Positions 16,532-24,943 of a DNA stretch of 64,000 bases are shown here, piece after piece. A model generated the notes under the pieces. The model did not search any database. It was not told the origin of the DNA and saw only the letters and a program-made list of their open reading frames with translations. Made by a program: the position numbers and the translations under genes. How positions within the stretch are numbered: position 1 is the stretch's first letter; every line of letters starts with the position of its first letter. Source of the stretch: Clostridium sp. 12(A) (lineage in GTDB: Bacteria > Bacillota > Clostridia > Lachnospirales > Lachnospiraceae); NCBI GenBank assembly GCA_000526575.1, contig JAGI01000003.1, positions 434,001 through 498,000 of the forward strand, read 5' to 3'.

Positions 16532-17476
16532 ATGTTTTGGAACGAAAAACCTTATCATTCTCTTGACTACGAAATGAAAAAACAATACGGGCATAAGATT
16601 TATAAGCTGGCCCTGGACGGGGGAATGACCTGCCCCAACCGGGATGGCACCTTGGGGAATAATGGCTGTATTTTTTGCAGCGGCGGGGGCTCGGGGGAAT
16701 TTGCAGAATCCAGGTGTGCCCATATCTCTGTTTCAGAACAGATTGAAGCTGCCAAGGAAACGGTCAGCCGGAAGATGAAACCAGAGGAAGGCCGTTTCAT
16801 CGCATATTTTCAATCCTATACCAATACTTACGCCCCTGTTTCCTATTTAAGAAAGCTGTTTTCAGAGGCCATATCCCATCCGGATGTAGGGATTCTTTCC
16901 ATTGCTACCCGGCCTGATTGCCTTTCAGAAGACGTAATTTTATTACTAAAAGAGCTCAATAAGCAAAAACCGGTGTGGGTAGAACTCGGATTACAGACCA
17001 TACATGAGGCCACCGCTCAGTATATCAGGCGGGGCTATTCCCTTCCTGTCTTTTTTGATGCTTACGCACGGCTTAAAGAAGCCGGGTTAACTGTAATTAC
17101 CCATGTAATTTTAGGGCTGCCAGGCGAAGATAAGGAGATGATTTTTGATACCATCCGCTATCTATCCCGTTTGGGAGACCATGGAACTGATGGCATTAAG
17201 CTGCAGCTTCTCCATATTTTAAAAGACACAGACCTGGCCCTGGAATACGAAAAAGGCTTGATTCCCGTCTACACCTTGGAAGAGTATGCAGATTTGGTGA
17301 TCGACTGCATCGCCCTTCTTCCAAAGGAAGTGGTCATCCACCGAATCAGCGGTGACGGTCCAAAAGCCCTTCTTTTGGCCCCTCTCTGGAGCGGAAACAA
17401 GCGCATGGTACTAAATACTCTGGCAAAACGCTTTAAAGAACGAGGTATCTGCCAGGGAGACAGATACCTCGGATAA
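16532..17476 (+). CDS. Radical SAM protein, TIGR01212 / YhcC family
   Basis: 314-residue radical S-adenosylmethionine protein. The cluster-binding cysteines lie in CPNRDG...NNGCIFCSGGGSGEF, followed by an Elp3-like fold with the ELGLQTIHEAT motif. Members are widespread but of uncertain function; a tRNA or rRNA modification role is often suggested. ATG 16532 follows GGGGAGG; ATGs further upstream lack a ribosome site. The last codons contain an 11-bp perfect stem-loop (17441-17471). It converges on capA with 2 nt between stop codons. Confidence 0.87.
   Translation: MFWNEKPYHSLDYEMKKQYGHKIYKLALDGGMTCPNRDGTLGNNGCIFCSGGGSGEFAESRCAHISVSEQIEAAKETVSRKMKPEEGRFIAYFQSYTNTYAPVSYLRKLFSEAISHPDVGILSIATRPDCLSEDVILLLKELNKQKPVWVELGLQTIHEATAQYIRRGYSLPVFFDAYARLKEAGLTVITHVILGLPGEDKEMIFDTIRYLSRLGDHGTDGIKLQLLHILKDTDLALEYEKGLIPVYTLEEYADLVIDCIALLPKEVVIHRISGDGPKALLLAPLWSGNKRMVLNTLAKRFKERGICQGDRYLG
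17441..17471. terminator. Stem-loop in the coding end of the radical SAM gene
   Basis: CGAGGTATCTG (17441-17451) pairs perfectly with CAGATACCTCG (17461-17471). It lies within the last codons and only a weak T-rich stretch follows. It may end transcription from both converging genes. Confidence 0.4.
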
Positions 17477-17478
17477 GA

Positions 17479-18666
17479 TTAATTATTATGATGAAGCACT
17501 CCCTGTTCATCCACAGTAACCCCAAAGGAGATTCCCTGAATGTACTGGTAAAAGCTCTGTTTCTCTCCTTCCCCTGTTAAGGTTCTGGTATAACCTGACT
17601 TAGAAGTACCTGGAACCAGGGATAAGGTGGTGCTTCCCCCATTAAAATCTACATCAAGGCGTAACAGGGCAGTCTTTGGAATGGAACTTCCAAAGATATA
17701 ATTGCCAAGACTGTAGCAAATGGGCTTATCCTTATAATATTCAAAGCCCTGGAGTACGTGGGGGTGGCTTCCAATGACCGCATCCGCCCCGGCATCAATG
17801 ATCTGTTTTCCCAAAGCCCGTTGATATTGCTGGGGTTTTTCATCCCGTTCCACGCCCCAATGGACATAGACGACAAGATAATCGCAGAGAGGTCTTGCTT
17901 TTTTTATCTCTTCTAATAGAATCGTAGGATCATATCCACTGACCATGCCAGGCTTCTGACTGCCGGCCACCCAGCCAGGATCGGGATAAACTCTTGAAGC
18001 AGCAAGAAATCCTATGGTCTTTCCTTTTACCGCCATGGTCTGCAATTGTTTTGCCCGTTCCATATTAGGACCGGCTCCCACATAACGAATGCCTGCCTCG
18101 TCCAGGGCAGTGCAGGTATCAAGAAGGGCATCGGTCCCATAGTCCAGCGTATGATTATTGGCAATGGTCACGATATCCACCCCTATTTCATTCATCATAG
18201 ATACCCTGGAAGGGGGCAGCCGGAAGGTAAACTGTTTGTCCGGTGCAGCTGTCCCCCGGTCACTGAATGGGAACTCCTGATTTGCCATAAAGATGTCAGA
18301 CTGGCTGATTTCCGTTCGAAATCCAGTATCAAGCACACCATTAATACCCTTTGCATTATCATAAGCTGATGTTACATAATTAGAAAGTAATATATCCCCT
18401 GCAAAGACCAGATGAACCACCGGGTTTTCCGGCTCTTTGTCTGGAACTTTCGTTTCTGTCTCATCTTCCGACTGTTTTACAGTGAGAACTTCTGTTTCTG
18501 TCTCAACCTGAGATTCCTCCCCTGATGGGTTGTCTGTTTCGTAGGCCAGGGAGGGCTCGGCCTTTGTTTCTTTCCATTCACTGATTCCAATCCATCCAAT
18601 AAGCATTACGAACAGTAATGCAGGAAGGAAAACCAGAATTTTGATCCAGTTGCCTGTTTTCTTCAT
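17479..18666 (-). CDS. CapA / PgsA-family metallophosphatase-like protein
   Basis: 395-residue membrane-anchored protein: one N-terminal membrane helix (about 6-27), an acidic Thr/Glu-rich linker, then the CapA domain with FAGDILLSNYV, NQEFPFSD, ANNHTLDYG and GSHPHVLQGFEYY motifs that coordinate metal in this calcineurin-like fold. Family members take part in poly-gamma-glutamate synthesis, but many clostridial ones stand alone and their role is unknown. No capB/capC neighbours are seen. ATG 18666 follows CAGGAGG. Upstream is an array of repeated ATGTGGA motifs. Confidence 0.85.
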   Translation of the reverse strand: MKKTGNWIKILVFLPALLFVMLIGWIGISEWKETKAEPSLAYETDNPSGEESQVETETEVLTVKQSEDETETKVPDKEPENPVVHLVFAGDILLSNYVTSAYDNAKGINGVLDTGFRTEISQSDIFMANQEFPFSDRGTAAPDKQFTFRLPPSRVSMMNEIGVDIVTIANNHTLDYGTDALLDTCTALDEAGIRYVGAGPNMERAKQLQTMAVKGKTIGFLAASRVYPDPGWVAGSQKPGMVSGYDPTILLEEIKKARPLCDYLVVYVHWGVERDEKPQQYQRALGKQIIDAGADAVIGSHPHVLQGFEYYKDKPICYSLGNYIFGSSIPKTALLRLDVDFNGGSTTLSLVPGTSKSGYTRTLTGEGEKQSFYQYIQGISFGVTVDEQGVLHHNN

Positions 18667-18723
18667 CAATGCCTCCTGATTGTTAATAGTTTCAACATGT
18701 TTTTTATGATTTCCATAATGTTT

Positions 18724-18780
18724 TCCACATTTTTCGAGGAAAACTCCACATTTTCTTATAAAATCGAGGATTATCCACAT
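18724..18780 (-). repeat. Repeated ATGTGGA motifs upstream of capA (DnaA-box-like)
   Basis: On the minus strand ATGTGGA occurs at 18780-18774, 18751-18745 and 18730-18724. The first two are each followed after 3-4 nt by TCCTCGA. Read on plus, 18771-18779 is TTATCCACA, a perfect DnaA box, and 18721-18729 is TTTTCCACA. It may be an operator array for capA or DnaA sites. Confidence 0.5.
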
Positions 18781-18901
18781 AATGCATTCTGTTTTTCCAT
18801 AACTAAACCTTTATGCTTGTCTGGATTTTATTCCCATTTTTTTATCTTACCCAAATAATCAAGTTTTGTCAAATGATAAAAGCACCTGTATAACCATGAG
18901 A

Positions 18902-18929
18902 AAGGACATGGCAAACCTGCCATGTCCTT
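18902..18929 (-). terminator. Terminator-like hairpin
   Basis: Perfect 12-bp stem AAGGACATGGCA / TGCCATGTCCTT with a 4-nt loop, between capA and the small membrane-protein gene. The T tail is weak on both strands. Probably ends the small gene's transcript. Confidence 0.55.
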
Positions 18930-18994
18930 ATTCGTGTGCGTCTATCAATTTATAGTACCACTTAAATCATCAGTTGGAACCACTTATGTATATA

Positions 18995-19297
18995 CTAGTA
19001 TGTCAAACCTCTTTTATCAATCTCTGCCTTATAAAGCCGATAGATATCCTCCTGCATATTTAAGAAGGATTTGAAGAAAATACCGTACATGAAAATTGCC
19101 ATAAACTTTCTATTACGGCCTTTATCAGCTGCATTGCACAGCTTGATTAACTGCTGGTCATTGACCTTACCTTTTTCCAGCCTTCTTCTAATGCTGTTTT
19201 GCTGAATCTTGCTCAGCATTCTTGTATACAAATTAAATAAAAGCATAATTCCTAAGATAAACGCTATAAGCACGACTATTGAAGTTACGTTATTCAT
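18995..19297 (-). CDS. Small single-pass membrane protein of unknown function
   Basis: 100 residues. It has an N-terminal hydrophobic helix (about 5-25, VTSIVVLIAFILGIMLLFNLY) followed by a basic, helical cytoplasmic part rich in Lys, Arg and Gln and ending in KAEIDKRGLTY. I do not recognise the family. The ribosome site AAAGGAGGG supports the start. It stands alone between the hairpin at 18.9 kb and a gene-poor stretch. Confidence 0.7.
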   Translation of the reverse strand: MNNVTSIVVLIAFILGIMLLFNLYTRMLSKIQQNSIRRRLEKGKVNDQQLIKLCNAADKGRNRKFMAIFMYGIFFKSFLNMQEDIYRLYKAEIDKRGLTY

Positions 19298-19687
19298 ATA
19301 ATAGTCCCTCCTTTTTTTATCCTTGTAACAATATTTATACCATAAAATGTTAAAAAGGTAAATATTTTATCTATTTTTAATTATGAAATCATTTAACAAA
19401 ATATGTTCTTTAAAACCATCAAATTTCGTTATTGTCGCATTTTAAACAAAATTATCCCTGTTCTTATCATAAGTTTTGGAAGTATTATCCATATTATGTC
19501 TATTTTCATAAGTAGATAGTCCCATGAAGTCATATTGTGGCTGTGTAAGCTTAATAGATTGCCATATCTTTATATTCATGTTCCATTGCAAATAATCATT
19601 TCAGTGCAATGTACGTTGATGTCACCCCTCCACCTGCAATTTATATTTAATTTGTATTTCACTCCGCAGCAAACTGTTAAGAATAAA
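19298..19687. other. Gene-poor stretch upstream of the small membrane protein
   Basis: About 390 nt, very AT-rich at its left. The only structure is a dyad CATTGCA (19584-19590) / TGCAATG (19605-19611), a possible operator. A 34-codon hydrophobic minus-strand frame (19429-19533) lacks a ribosome site. No recognised RNA element. Confidence 0.4.
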
Positions 19688-19745
19688 AAGAAGCCTGTCA
19701 TGAAAAAGGGGAGGACTCTCCTTTTTTGCCCCGACAGGCTTCTTT
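19688..19745 (-). terminator. Two-part hairpin terminator of degV
   Basis: Outer arms AAGAAGCCTGTC (19688-19699) and GACAGGCTTCTT (19733-19744), with an inner imperfect stem of A/G- and C/T-rich arms. A T run follows on the minus strand. Confidence 0.85.
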
Positions 19746-19774
19746 CTTTTATTCAGGTATTTTAAAACGTTAAA

Positions 19775-20617
19775 TTACAGCGTCATGATGATTCCACCGT
19801 CATTGGCATATACAGTGGCAACACCAGCTGTTTCCGTAATGATCACATCTTTGAATTCTGCTCTTTTTCTCATCTCCTGCTTTACATACTCTGCTCTCTC
19901 AGGGTTGTTGCAGTGAGCAATGGCAAGTACCTTATCTCTGGTATCACCTGCATTCTTAACAGCGATCTCCACCATGCGTATTAAAGCTTTATTAATGCCT
20001 CTTGCCTGATCCAGCTTTATAATCACACCGGATTCTGCGCTCATAACCGGCTTTATATTAAGAGCTGTAGCAAAGAAGGCCTGAAGTCCTGTAAGTCTGC
20101 CATTCTTTCGTAATGTATCAAGGCTTTCCAGCACAAAGTAGGTCTTCATATTCTTGATAAAGGCTCTTGCTCTTTGCTCAATTTCCTCAAATGGAAGGGC
20201 TGCCTGACAAAGAGACTGAACCAGCAGTGCAATGTTAAGCTGACCGGAAGAAGCGGAATCAGATCCTAACACTGCAATCTTTTTTCCATCGTTTCCGTGC
20301 TCTTCTTCATATAGCTTCTTACCAAGGACGGCGCTGTTGTAGCTGCCGCTTAAATGCTCGGATAAGGTAATGACGAAAACATTCTCTTCCTCACACTCAT
20401 ATGCCTCTTTATAAAGCTCTGGGGAAGGACAGGCAGACTTAGGTGATTCACTGCTGTTTTTTACCAGTTCCAGAAATCTTTTCTGATCAAAGGTGTCGTC
20501 GTCAACAATCTGGTTTTCTCCCACCTGTAAGGTAAGTGGAATTATCTGAAAGTGGGGATCCTTTTTTAAATCTGCAGTAAGATCAATGCAGCTATCCCCA
20601 ATAATTTTATAATTCAT
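19775..20617 (-). CDS. DegV family fatty-acid-binding protein
   Basis: 280-residue cytoplasmic DegV protein. Family members are FakB-type carriers that hold a fatty acid for phosphorylation by FakA. The N-terminal GDSCIDL motif, the LSGSYNSA motif and the C-terminal HCNNPERAE...TETAGVATVYANDGGI segment are conserved positions of the fold. It is monocistronic with a consensus promoter at 20672-20700 and a strong terminator. The SD is GGAGGAAG. Confidence 0.92.
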   Translation of the reverse strand: MNYKIIGDSCIDLTADLKKDPHFQIIPLTLQVGENQIVDDDTFDQKRFLELVKNSSESPKSACPSPELYKEAYECEEENVFVITLSEHLSGSYNSAVLGKKLYEEEHGNDGKKIAVLGSDSASSGQLNIALLVQSLCQAALPFEEIEQRARAFIKNMKTYFVLESLDTLRKNGRLTGLQAFFATALNIKPVMSAESGVIIKLDQARGINKALIRMVEIAVKNAGDTRDKVLAIAHCNNPERAEYVKQEMRKRAEFKDVIITETAGVATVYANDGGIIMTL

Positions 20618-20671
20618 AATTCTATTCTTCCTCCTGACACGAAACTTATCATGTAGTATTCATTACCATAT

Positions 20672-20700
20672 ATTATAGAGAAACCCGTCACGGATGTCAA
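20672..20700 (-). promoter_or_regulatory. Sigma-A promoter of degV
   Basis: Minus strand TTGACA (20700-20695), 17-nt spacer, TATAAT (20677-20672). Perfect hexamers at standard spacing. Confidence 0.8.
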
Positions 20701-20714
20701 TAGGATTATGGAGA

Positions 20715-20755
20715 AAAGGACCGTTACCCTTTGTTTTCCAGGGCAGCGGTCCTTT
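20715..20755 (-). terminator. Terminator of htpG
   Basis: Outer stem AAAGGACCG (20715-20723) / CGGTCCTTT (20747-20755) with an inner CCCT/AGGG pairing, flanked by T runs on both strands. It lies just downstream of the htpG stop. Confidence 0.85.
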
Positions 20756-20778
20756 ATTTTTTATCATCAGTTTTGTGA

Positions 20779-22779
20779 TTAAGCTTCTGCCATCACCATC
20801 ATCAGCTCGTTGCTTCTTGCAATAAATTTAGTCATACGCTCTGATGTTAAAGAACCATGGCTTAACGCTGCAAGATCATAAAGCTGCTCGCAAATGGCGT
20901 TGGTATGAGATCCTTCCTTATGGTTTAATACATACTGTACCAGCTTATTGTTATAATTAAGTACAAGAGTCTCAGTGCTGCCAAACATGGAGTTATCCAT
21001 ACCAGGCATGGAATACATCTTCATCATCTCTGCCATACGGCGTGATTCTTCTGAAACGGTGATCATAGAAGATACTGCTTCATTTTTTAGCTTTTCAACC
21101 TTAACATCAAGGGTTTCTTTGCCTAACACCTTGCGGAACAGCTCAGTAAGCGCATCCACATCGGCTTTCATGGCTTCCTTATCCTCTTCACTCACTTCTT
21201 CCTTGAAGATATCGGATAAGTCAGAGTTAATGCATAAGAACTTTACATTCTCATTCTTCTGCTCCAAGTAGCCCACAAAAGGATTGTCTATGTTCTGAGT
21301 CATGTAAACAGCATCAAGACCTGCTTCCTTAAACATGTTAACATACTGGCTCTGTTCTTTTTCGTCTGTAATATAGAATACACTGTTTTCGTGCTTTTCT
21401 TTATTTTCTTCCAGACATTCAGCAATGGTTAAATACTTGCCTTCTAAATTTTTAAAGATAAGAGAATCATTAATCTTTTCAGCAAACTTTTCATCTTTTA
21501 AGCAGCCGAATTTGATGAATGGATTGATATCATCCCAGTATTTTTCATAGTTTTCTCTGTCTGTCTTAAACATACCGGTAAGCTTATCAGCCACCTTCTT
21601 TGTAATATAATCAGAGATTTTTTTCACAAAGCCATCGTTTTGAAGTGCGCTTCTTGATACATTAAGAGGAAGATCAGGACAATCGATGACTCCCTTTAAC
21701 AGCATTAAGAACTCTGGAATGACTTCCTTAATGTTATCCGCGATAAATACCTGGCTGTTAAACAGCTTGATGGTTCCTTCCAGGCTGTCATAGTTGATGT
21801 TTAATTTCGGGAAGTAAAGAATTCCTTTTAAGTTAAATGGATAATCCATGTTTAAATGAATCCAGAATAATGGCTCCTTATAATCATGGAATACCTTACG
21901 GTAAAATCCTTTGTACTCTTCTTCGGTACATTCATTGGGGTGCTTATTCCAAAGAGGATTGGTATCATTCACCGGTACCGGACGTTTTGCAATTTTATAC
22001 TTTTCAGTGGCTGGAGAAATTTCAACGACTTCTTTTTCGCCGTTCTCATTCTCTTTTTCCTCAGTTTTAGCTTCTTCTACAATGGTCTCGATTACGGTAT
22101 CTTTGTCTGTCAGCTCATCCTTTTCAATGGTCTCAAACTGAGGTTCTGCAGCTGCATTGGTCAGATAAATCTCAACCGGCATAAAGGAGCAATATTTTTC
22201 AAGAACTTCTTTTGCACGGTATTCGTTACAGAACTCAAGGCTTTCTTCGTTTAAGTAAAGCTTAATTGTGGTTCCCTGCTCTGCCTTGTCTCCGTCTACC
22301 ATCTCAAATTCGGTGCCGCCGTCAGACTCCCAGTGAACTGGTTTTGCTCCATCCTTATAAGATAAGGTATCAATGGTAACCTTATCGGCAACCATGAATG
22401 CGGAATAAAATCCAAGTCCGAAATGTCCGATGATCTGCTCTTCATTTGCCTTGTCCTTGTATTTCTCCAAGAAGTCCTGAGCTCCGGAAAATGCGATCTG
22501 ATTGATATACTGATCAACCTCTTCCACAGTCATACCGATACCGTTATCAATAAAGGTAATGGTCTTTTCATTGGGATCGGTAATTACCTGAATCTTAAAT
22601 TCAAGATCCTCCGGCTTCTGCCATTCTCCCATGATCTCCAGCTTTTTCAGCTTTGTAATTGCATCGCAGCCATTGGAAACCAGCTCACGATAGAAGATGT
22701 CATGGTCAGAATACAACCATTTCTTAATAATTGGAAAGATATTCTCGCTGTTAATCGTCAAACTTCCTTTTTTCGCCAT
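20779..22779 (-). CDS. htpG: Molecular chaperone HtpG (Hsp90)
   Basis: 666-residue ATP-dependent chaperone. N-terminal GHKL ATPase with RELVSNGCDAITKL, the DNGIGMT motif and GHFGLGFYSAFMVADKV lid/glycine motif; middle domain with the catalytic Arg in LPLNVSRSALQND; C-terminal dimerisation domain. An acidic, Glu-rich linker (about 215-250) separates the N and middle domains, longer than in E. coli HtpG. Single gene with its own promoter (22862-22890), a perfect CIRCE operator upstream and a terminator, indicating HrcA control of a gene that is not in the HrcA regulon of Bacillus subtilis. Confidence 0.96.
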   Translation of the reverse strand: MAKKGSLTINSENIFPIIKKWLYSDHDIFYRELVSNGCDAITKLKKLEIMGEWQKPEDLEFKIQVITDPNEKTITFIDNGIGMTVEEVDQYINQIAFSGAQDFLEKYKDKANEEQIIGHFGLGFYSAFMVADKVTIDTLSYKDGAKPVHWESDGGTEFEMVDGDKAEQGTTIKLYLNEESLEFCNEYRAKEVLEKYCSFMPVEIYLTNAAAEPQFETIEKDELTDKDTVIETIVEEAKTEEKENENGEKEVVEISPATEKYKIAKRPVPVNDTNPLWNKHPNECTEEEYKGFYRKVFHDYKEPLFWIHLNMDYPFNLKGILYFPKLNINYDSLEGTIKLFNSQVFIADNIKEVIPEFLMLLKGVIDCPDLPLNVSRSALQNDGFVKKISDYITKKVADKLTGMFKTDRENYEKYWDDINPFIKFGCLKDEKFAEKINDSLIFKNLEGKYLTIAECLEENKEKHENSVFYITDEKEQSQYVNMFKEAGLDAVYMTQNIDNPFVGYLEQKNENVKFLCINSDLSDIFKEEVSEEDKEAMKADVDALTELFRKVLGKETLDVKVEKLKNEAVSSMITVSEESRRMAEMMKMYSMPGMDNSMFGSTETLVLNYNNKLVQYVLNHKEGSHTNAICEQLYDLAALSHGSLTSERMTKFIARSNELMMVMAEA

Positions 22780-22861
22780 TTCGGAACACTCCTCACTCTC
22801 TTTTTTTCTATTTTAGTTCCATGAATTCATGGAATTCTCTCAATATTTGCCTGCAAAGAGT

Positions 22862-22890
22862 ATTTTAATACGCAGTCTAAAAAATGTCAA
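22862..22890 (-). promoter_or_regulatory. Sigma-A promoter of htpG
   Basis: Minus strand TTGACA (22890-22885), 17-nt spacer, TAAAAT (22867-22862). CIRCE lies 7 nt upstream of the -35. Confidence 0.8.
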
Positions 22891-22897
22891 TAGAAAA

Positions 22898-22924
22898 TTA
22901 GCACTCATTTAAAATGAGTGCTAA
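22898..22924. promoter_or_regulatory. Perfect CIRCE element (HrcA operator)
   Basis: TTAGCACTC (22898-22906), 9-nt spacer, GAGTGCTAA (22916-22924): an exact match to the CIRCE consensus bound by HrcA. It ends 5 nt from the stop codon of the next gene and serves htpG. Confidence 0.95.
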
Positions 22925-22929
22925 TAATA

Positions 22930-23427
22930 TTATTCTTCTACAAATGGTATCTCGTTTTTCTTTAAAAAACTTTTAAAACCTTCATCCCATTCTTCATCAA
23001 GTGTCTTGTCCAAAGTGAACACAGAGACAGAAGTTCCTGTAATACAGGTCAGCTTTTCTTCCTCATAGCGGATATTGACATACAGTCCCTTTACCTGTTC
23101 TTTGGGAAATCCGATTCTTCTTGCAGAGAGAAAACGCTCTGTCCCCTCTTCCGGCATCAATAGGATAATGCGAAAGCTTACTGGCAGCCGCTTCCCCTTA
23201 ATCAGGGAGAAGCAAAACGGCTTTAGGGTGGACCAGGAGGAATAGGTTCCTATCTTCTGCTCCTCCAGCTCCTCCTGGGAATAGTATCCACTTTTAATGG
23301 TTCCGTCTATGGTAAATGTATTATAGGTCGAAATAGATGCCTCCTTGATCAGGAAGCGGTCAAATACTTCCCCTACAAAAAGCTTGGAGGTAAAGGATTT
23401 AATATCCTCAATTTTTACTGAAATCAT
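22930..23427 (-). CDS. DUF5721 family protein
   Basis: 165-residue soluble protein matching my recollection of DUF5721 (start MISVKIEDIKSFTSKLFVGE, then EASISTYNTFTIDGTI). The family is confined to Lachnospiraceae-like Clostridia and its function is unknown. ATG 23427 follows GGGAG; ATG 23442 lacks a ribosome site. The stop codon almost touches the htpG CIRCE element, so its transcript probably reads into htpG unless stopped there. Divergent from the aminopeptidase gene. Confidence 0.75.
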   Translation of the reverse strand: MISVKIEDIKSFTSKLFVGEVFDRFLIKEASISTYNTFTIDGTIKSGYYSQEELEEQKIGTYSSWSTLKPFCFSLIKGKRLPVSFRIILLMPEEGTERFLSARRIGFPKEQVKGLYVNIRYEEEKLTCITGTSVSVFTLDKTLDEEWDEGFKSFLKKNEIPFVEE

Positions 23428-23471
23428 TTCATAATCTCCCATTCATGATTGTTCTTTGTTTAATATACAAC

Positions 23472-23508
23472 GGATTCCAAACCTCTGTCAACGAAGGATT
23501 CCAAACCT
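23472..23508. repeat. Tandem 13-nt direct repeat between divergent genes
   Basis: GGATTCCAAACCT occurs at 23472-23484 and again at 23496-23508 (24-nt period). The second copy covers the -35 region for the TATAAT at 23522-23527 driving the aminopeptidase. Looks like a two-site operator. Confidence 0.5.
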
Positions 23509-23581
23509 TCCATTTCTGTGTTATAATAGAAAGATAAGTTTCGCTCTGGAAACAAAAAGTAGTAAGAAAAGAGGATAACAT

Positions 23582-24868
23582 ATGAATACCATCAAAGAGT
23601 TAGAAGCCCTGATTGCAGCATCCGTTTCTCCTTATCATTGCATTATGGCATCTTCCAAACAGTTAAAAGACGCAGGCTTTAAAGAACTGCCTCTCTCCGC
23701 TTCCTGGAAGTTGAAAAAAGGTGAATCCTACTATATAAATGTTTTTGATTCCTCCCTGATTGCATTTACCGTGGGAGAAAATCTTACCGATACTCCCTCC
23801 CTTCGTCTGGCAGCGGCTCATACGGACTGGCCCTGTTTAAAGGTAAAGCCGTCTCCTGAGTTGACTTCCTTAGACTATGGAAAATTAAACGTGGAGGTTT
23901 ATGGCGGACCTCTTCTTAATACCTGGTTTGACCGTCCCCTTTCCATGGCTGGAAAGGTGTCTGTGATGGGTAAATCCGTGATGGAGCCAAAGACTATTTT
24001 TGTTGACTTCGCTCGTCCCATTATCACGGTACCAAGTCTTGCCATTCACATGAACAGAGAGGCAAATAATGGCGTGCCCATTAATGCACAGGTGGATATG
24101 CTGCCTATTATTACACTGATCAAAGATAAATTAAATCAGAAAGACTTTTTCCTTCATGCTCTGGCAAAAGAAGCGGGAGTCAGTAAGGAAGATATCCTGG
24201 ATTATGAAATCTATGTTTACAGCCGGGAAGCCGGGGACTTACTTGGTTTACACGATGAGTTCTTTTCCGCTCCCCGTCTGGATAACATAACCTCTGTCCA
24301 TGCATGTTTAAATGCAATCATAGAAGCTCCCTGTAAAGAAGGAATTCATGCGATTGCTTTATATGACAACGAAGAGATTGGAAGCAGTACAAAGCAGGGC
24401 GCAGCTTCTGCCATGACAGAACATGTCCTTGAAAAGATATACTTATCCTTAGGATATACAAGAGAAACCTTCTTAAACGGCCTTTTAAGCGGTTTTCTGC
24501 TTTCCATGGATGTGGCTCACGCATTCCACCCAAACCATGGGGAAAAATGCGACATTAAAAATCAGATTGTCATGGGGGATGGCGTTGCTATCAAGCTTGC
24601 TGCCAGTCAGTCTTACGCTACGGATGCCTCAAGCACCGGAGTTATTGAAGGCATCTGCCGAGCCAATTACATACCGTATAAGAAATTCTCTAACCGCTCC
24701 GACATGAGAGGTGGCTCCACGTTAGGCAGCATTTCCTCTGCCCTTTTGACCATGCGCACCGTAGATGTAGGTGTTCCTATGCTTGCCATGCATTCAGCCA
24801 GAGAGCTTATGGGCACCCATGACCAGGCTGCGCTTGTAAAACTTGCCACTGAATTCTTTAAAGCATAA
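23582..24868 (+). CDS. apeB: M18 family aminopeptidase
   Basis: 428-residue zinc aminopeptidase of the aspartyl aminopeptidase family. Metal and catalytic positions visible: AAHTDWPCLKVKP (His), LDNITSVHACL (bridging Asp), DNEEIGSSTKQGAASA (catalytic Glu pair) and MAMHSARE near the C-terminus (His). Length is normal. It acts on N-terminal residues of peptides in the cytoplasm. The SD is AGAGGATAAC. Followed by a terminator. The symbol follows the family name; substrate preference is not known. Confidence 0.92.
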   Translation: MNTIKELEALIAASVSPYHCIMASSKQLKDAGFKELPLSASWKLKKGESYYINVFDSSLIAFTVGENLTDTPSLRLAAAHTDWPCLKVKPSPELTSLDYGKLNVEVYGGPLLNTWFDRPLSMAGKVSVMGKSVMEPKTIFVDFARPIITVPSLAIHMNREANNGVPINAQVDMLPIITLIKDKLNQKDFFLHALAKEAGVSKEDILDYEIYVYSREAGDLLGLHDEFFSAPRLDNITSVHACLNAIIEAPCKEGIHAIALYDNEEIGSSTKQGAASAMTEHVLEKIYLSLGYTRETFLNGLLSGFLLSMDVAHAFHPNHGEKCDIKNQIVMGDGVAIKLAASQSYATDASSTGVIEGICRANYIPYKKFSNRSDMRGGSTLGSISSALLTMRTVDVGVPMLAMHSARELMGTHDQAALVKLATEFFKA

Positions 24869-24893
24869 AACAGAAACAATATCGATACAAAAT

Positions 24894-24936
24894 AAGGGTC
24901 TGCCGCAAGAAGTAATTCGTGTGACAGACCCTTTCA
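24894..24936. terminator. Bidirectional terminator
   Basis: AAGGGTCTG (24894-24902) pairs with CAGACCCTT (24925-24933). It lies between the aminopeptidase and the minus-strand genes that end at 24944. Confidence 0.8.
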
Positions 24937-24943
24937 TTTATCA

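Noticed and set aside
18721-18780. Chromosomal replication origin
   Set aside because: Too few DnaA boxes, no AT-rich unwinding region of the usual kind and no dnaA or dnaN nearby.
19429-19533. 34-codon hydrophobic minus-strand frame
   Set aside because: No ribosome site, AT-rich region where such frames arise by chance.
23472-23508. CRISPR-like repeat
   Set aside because: Only two short copies with an 11-nt gap and no cas genes.
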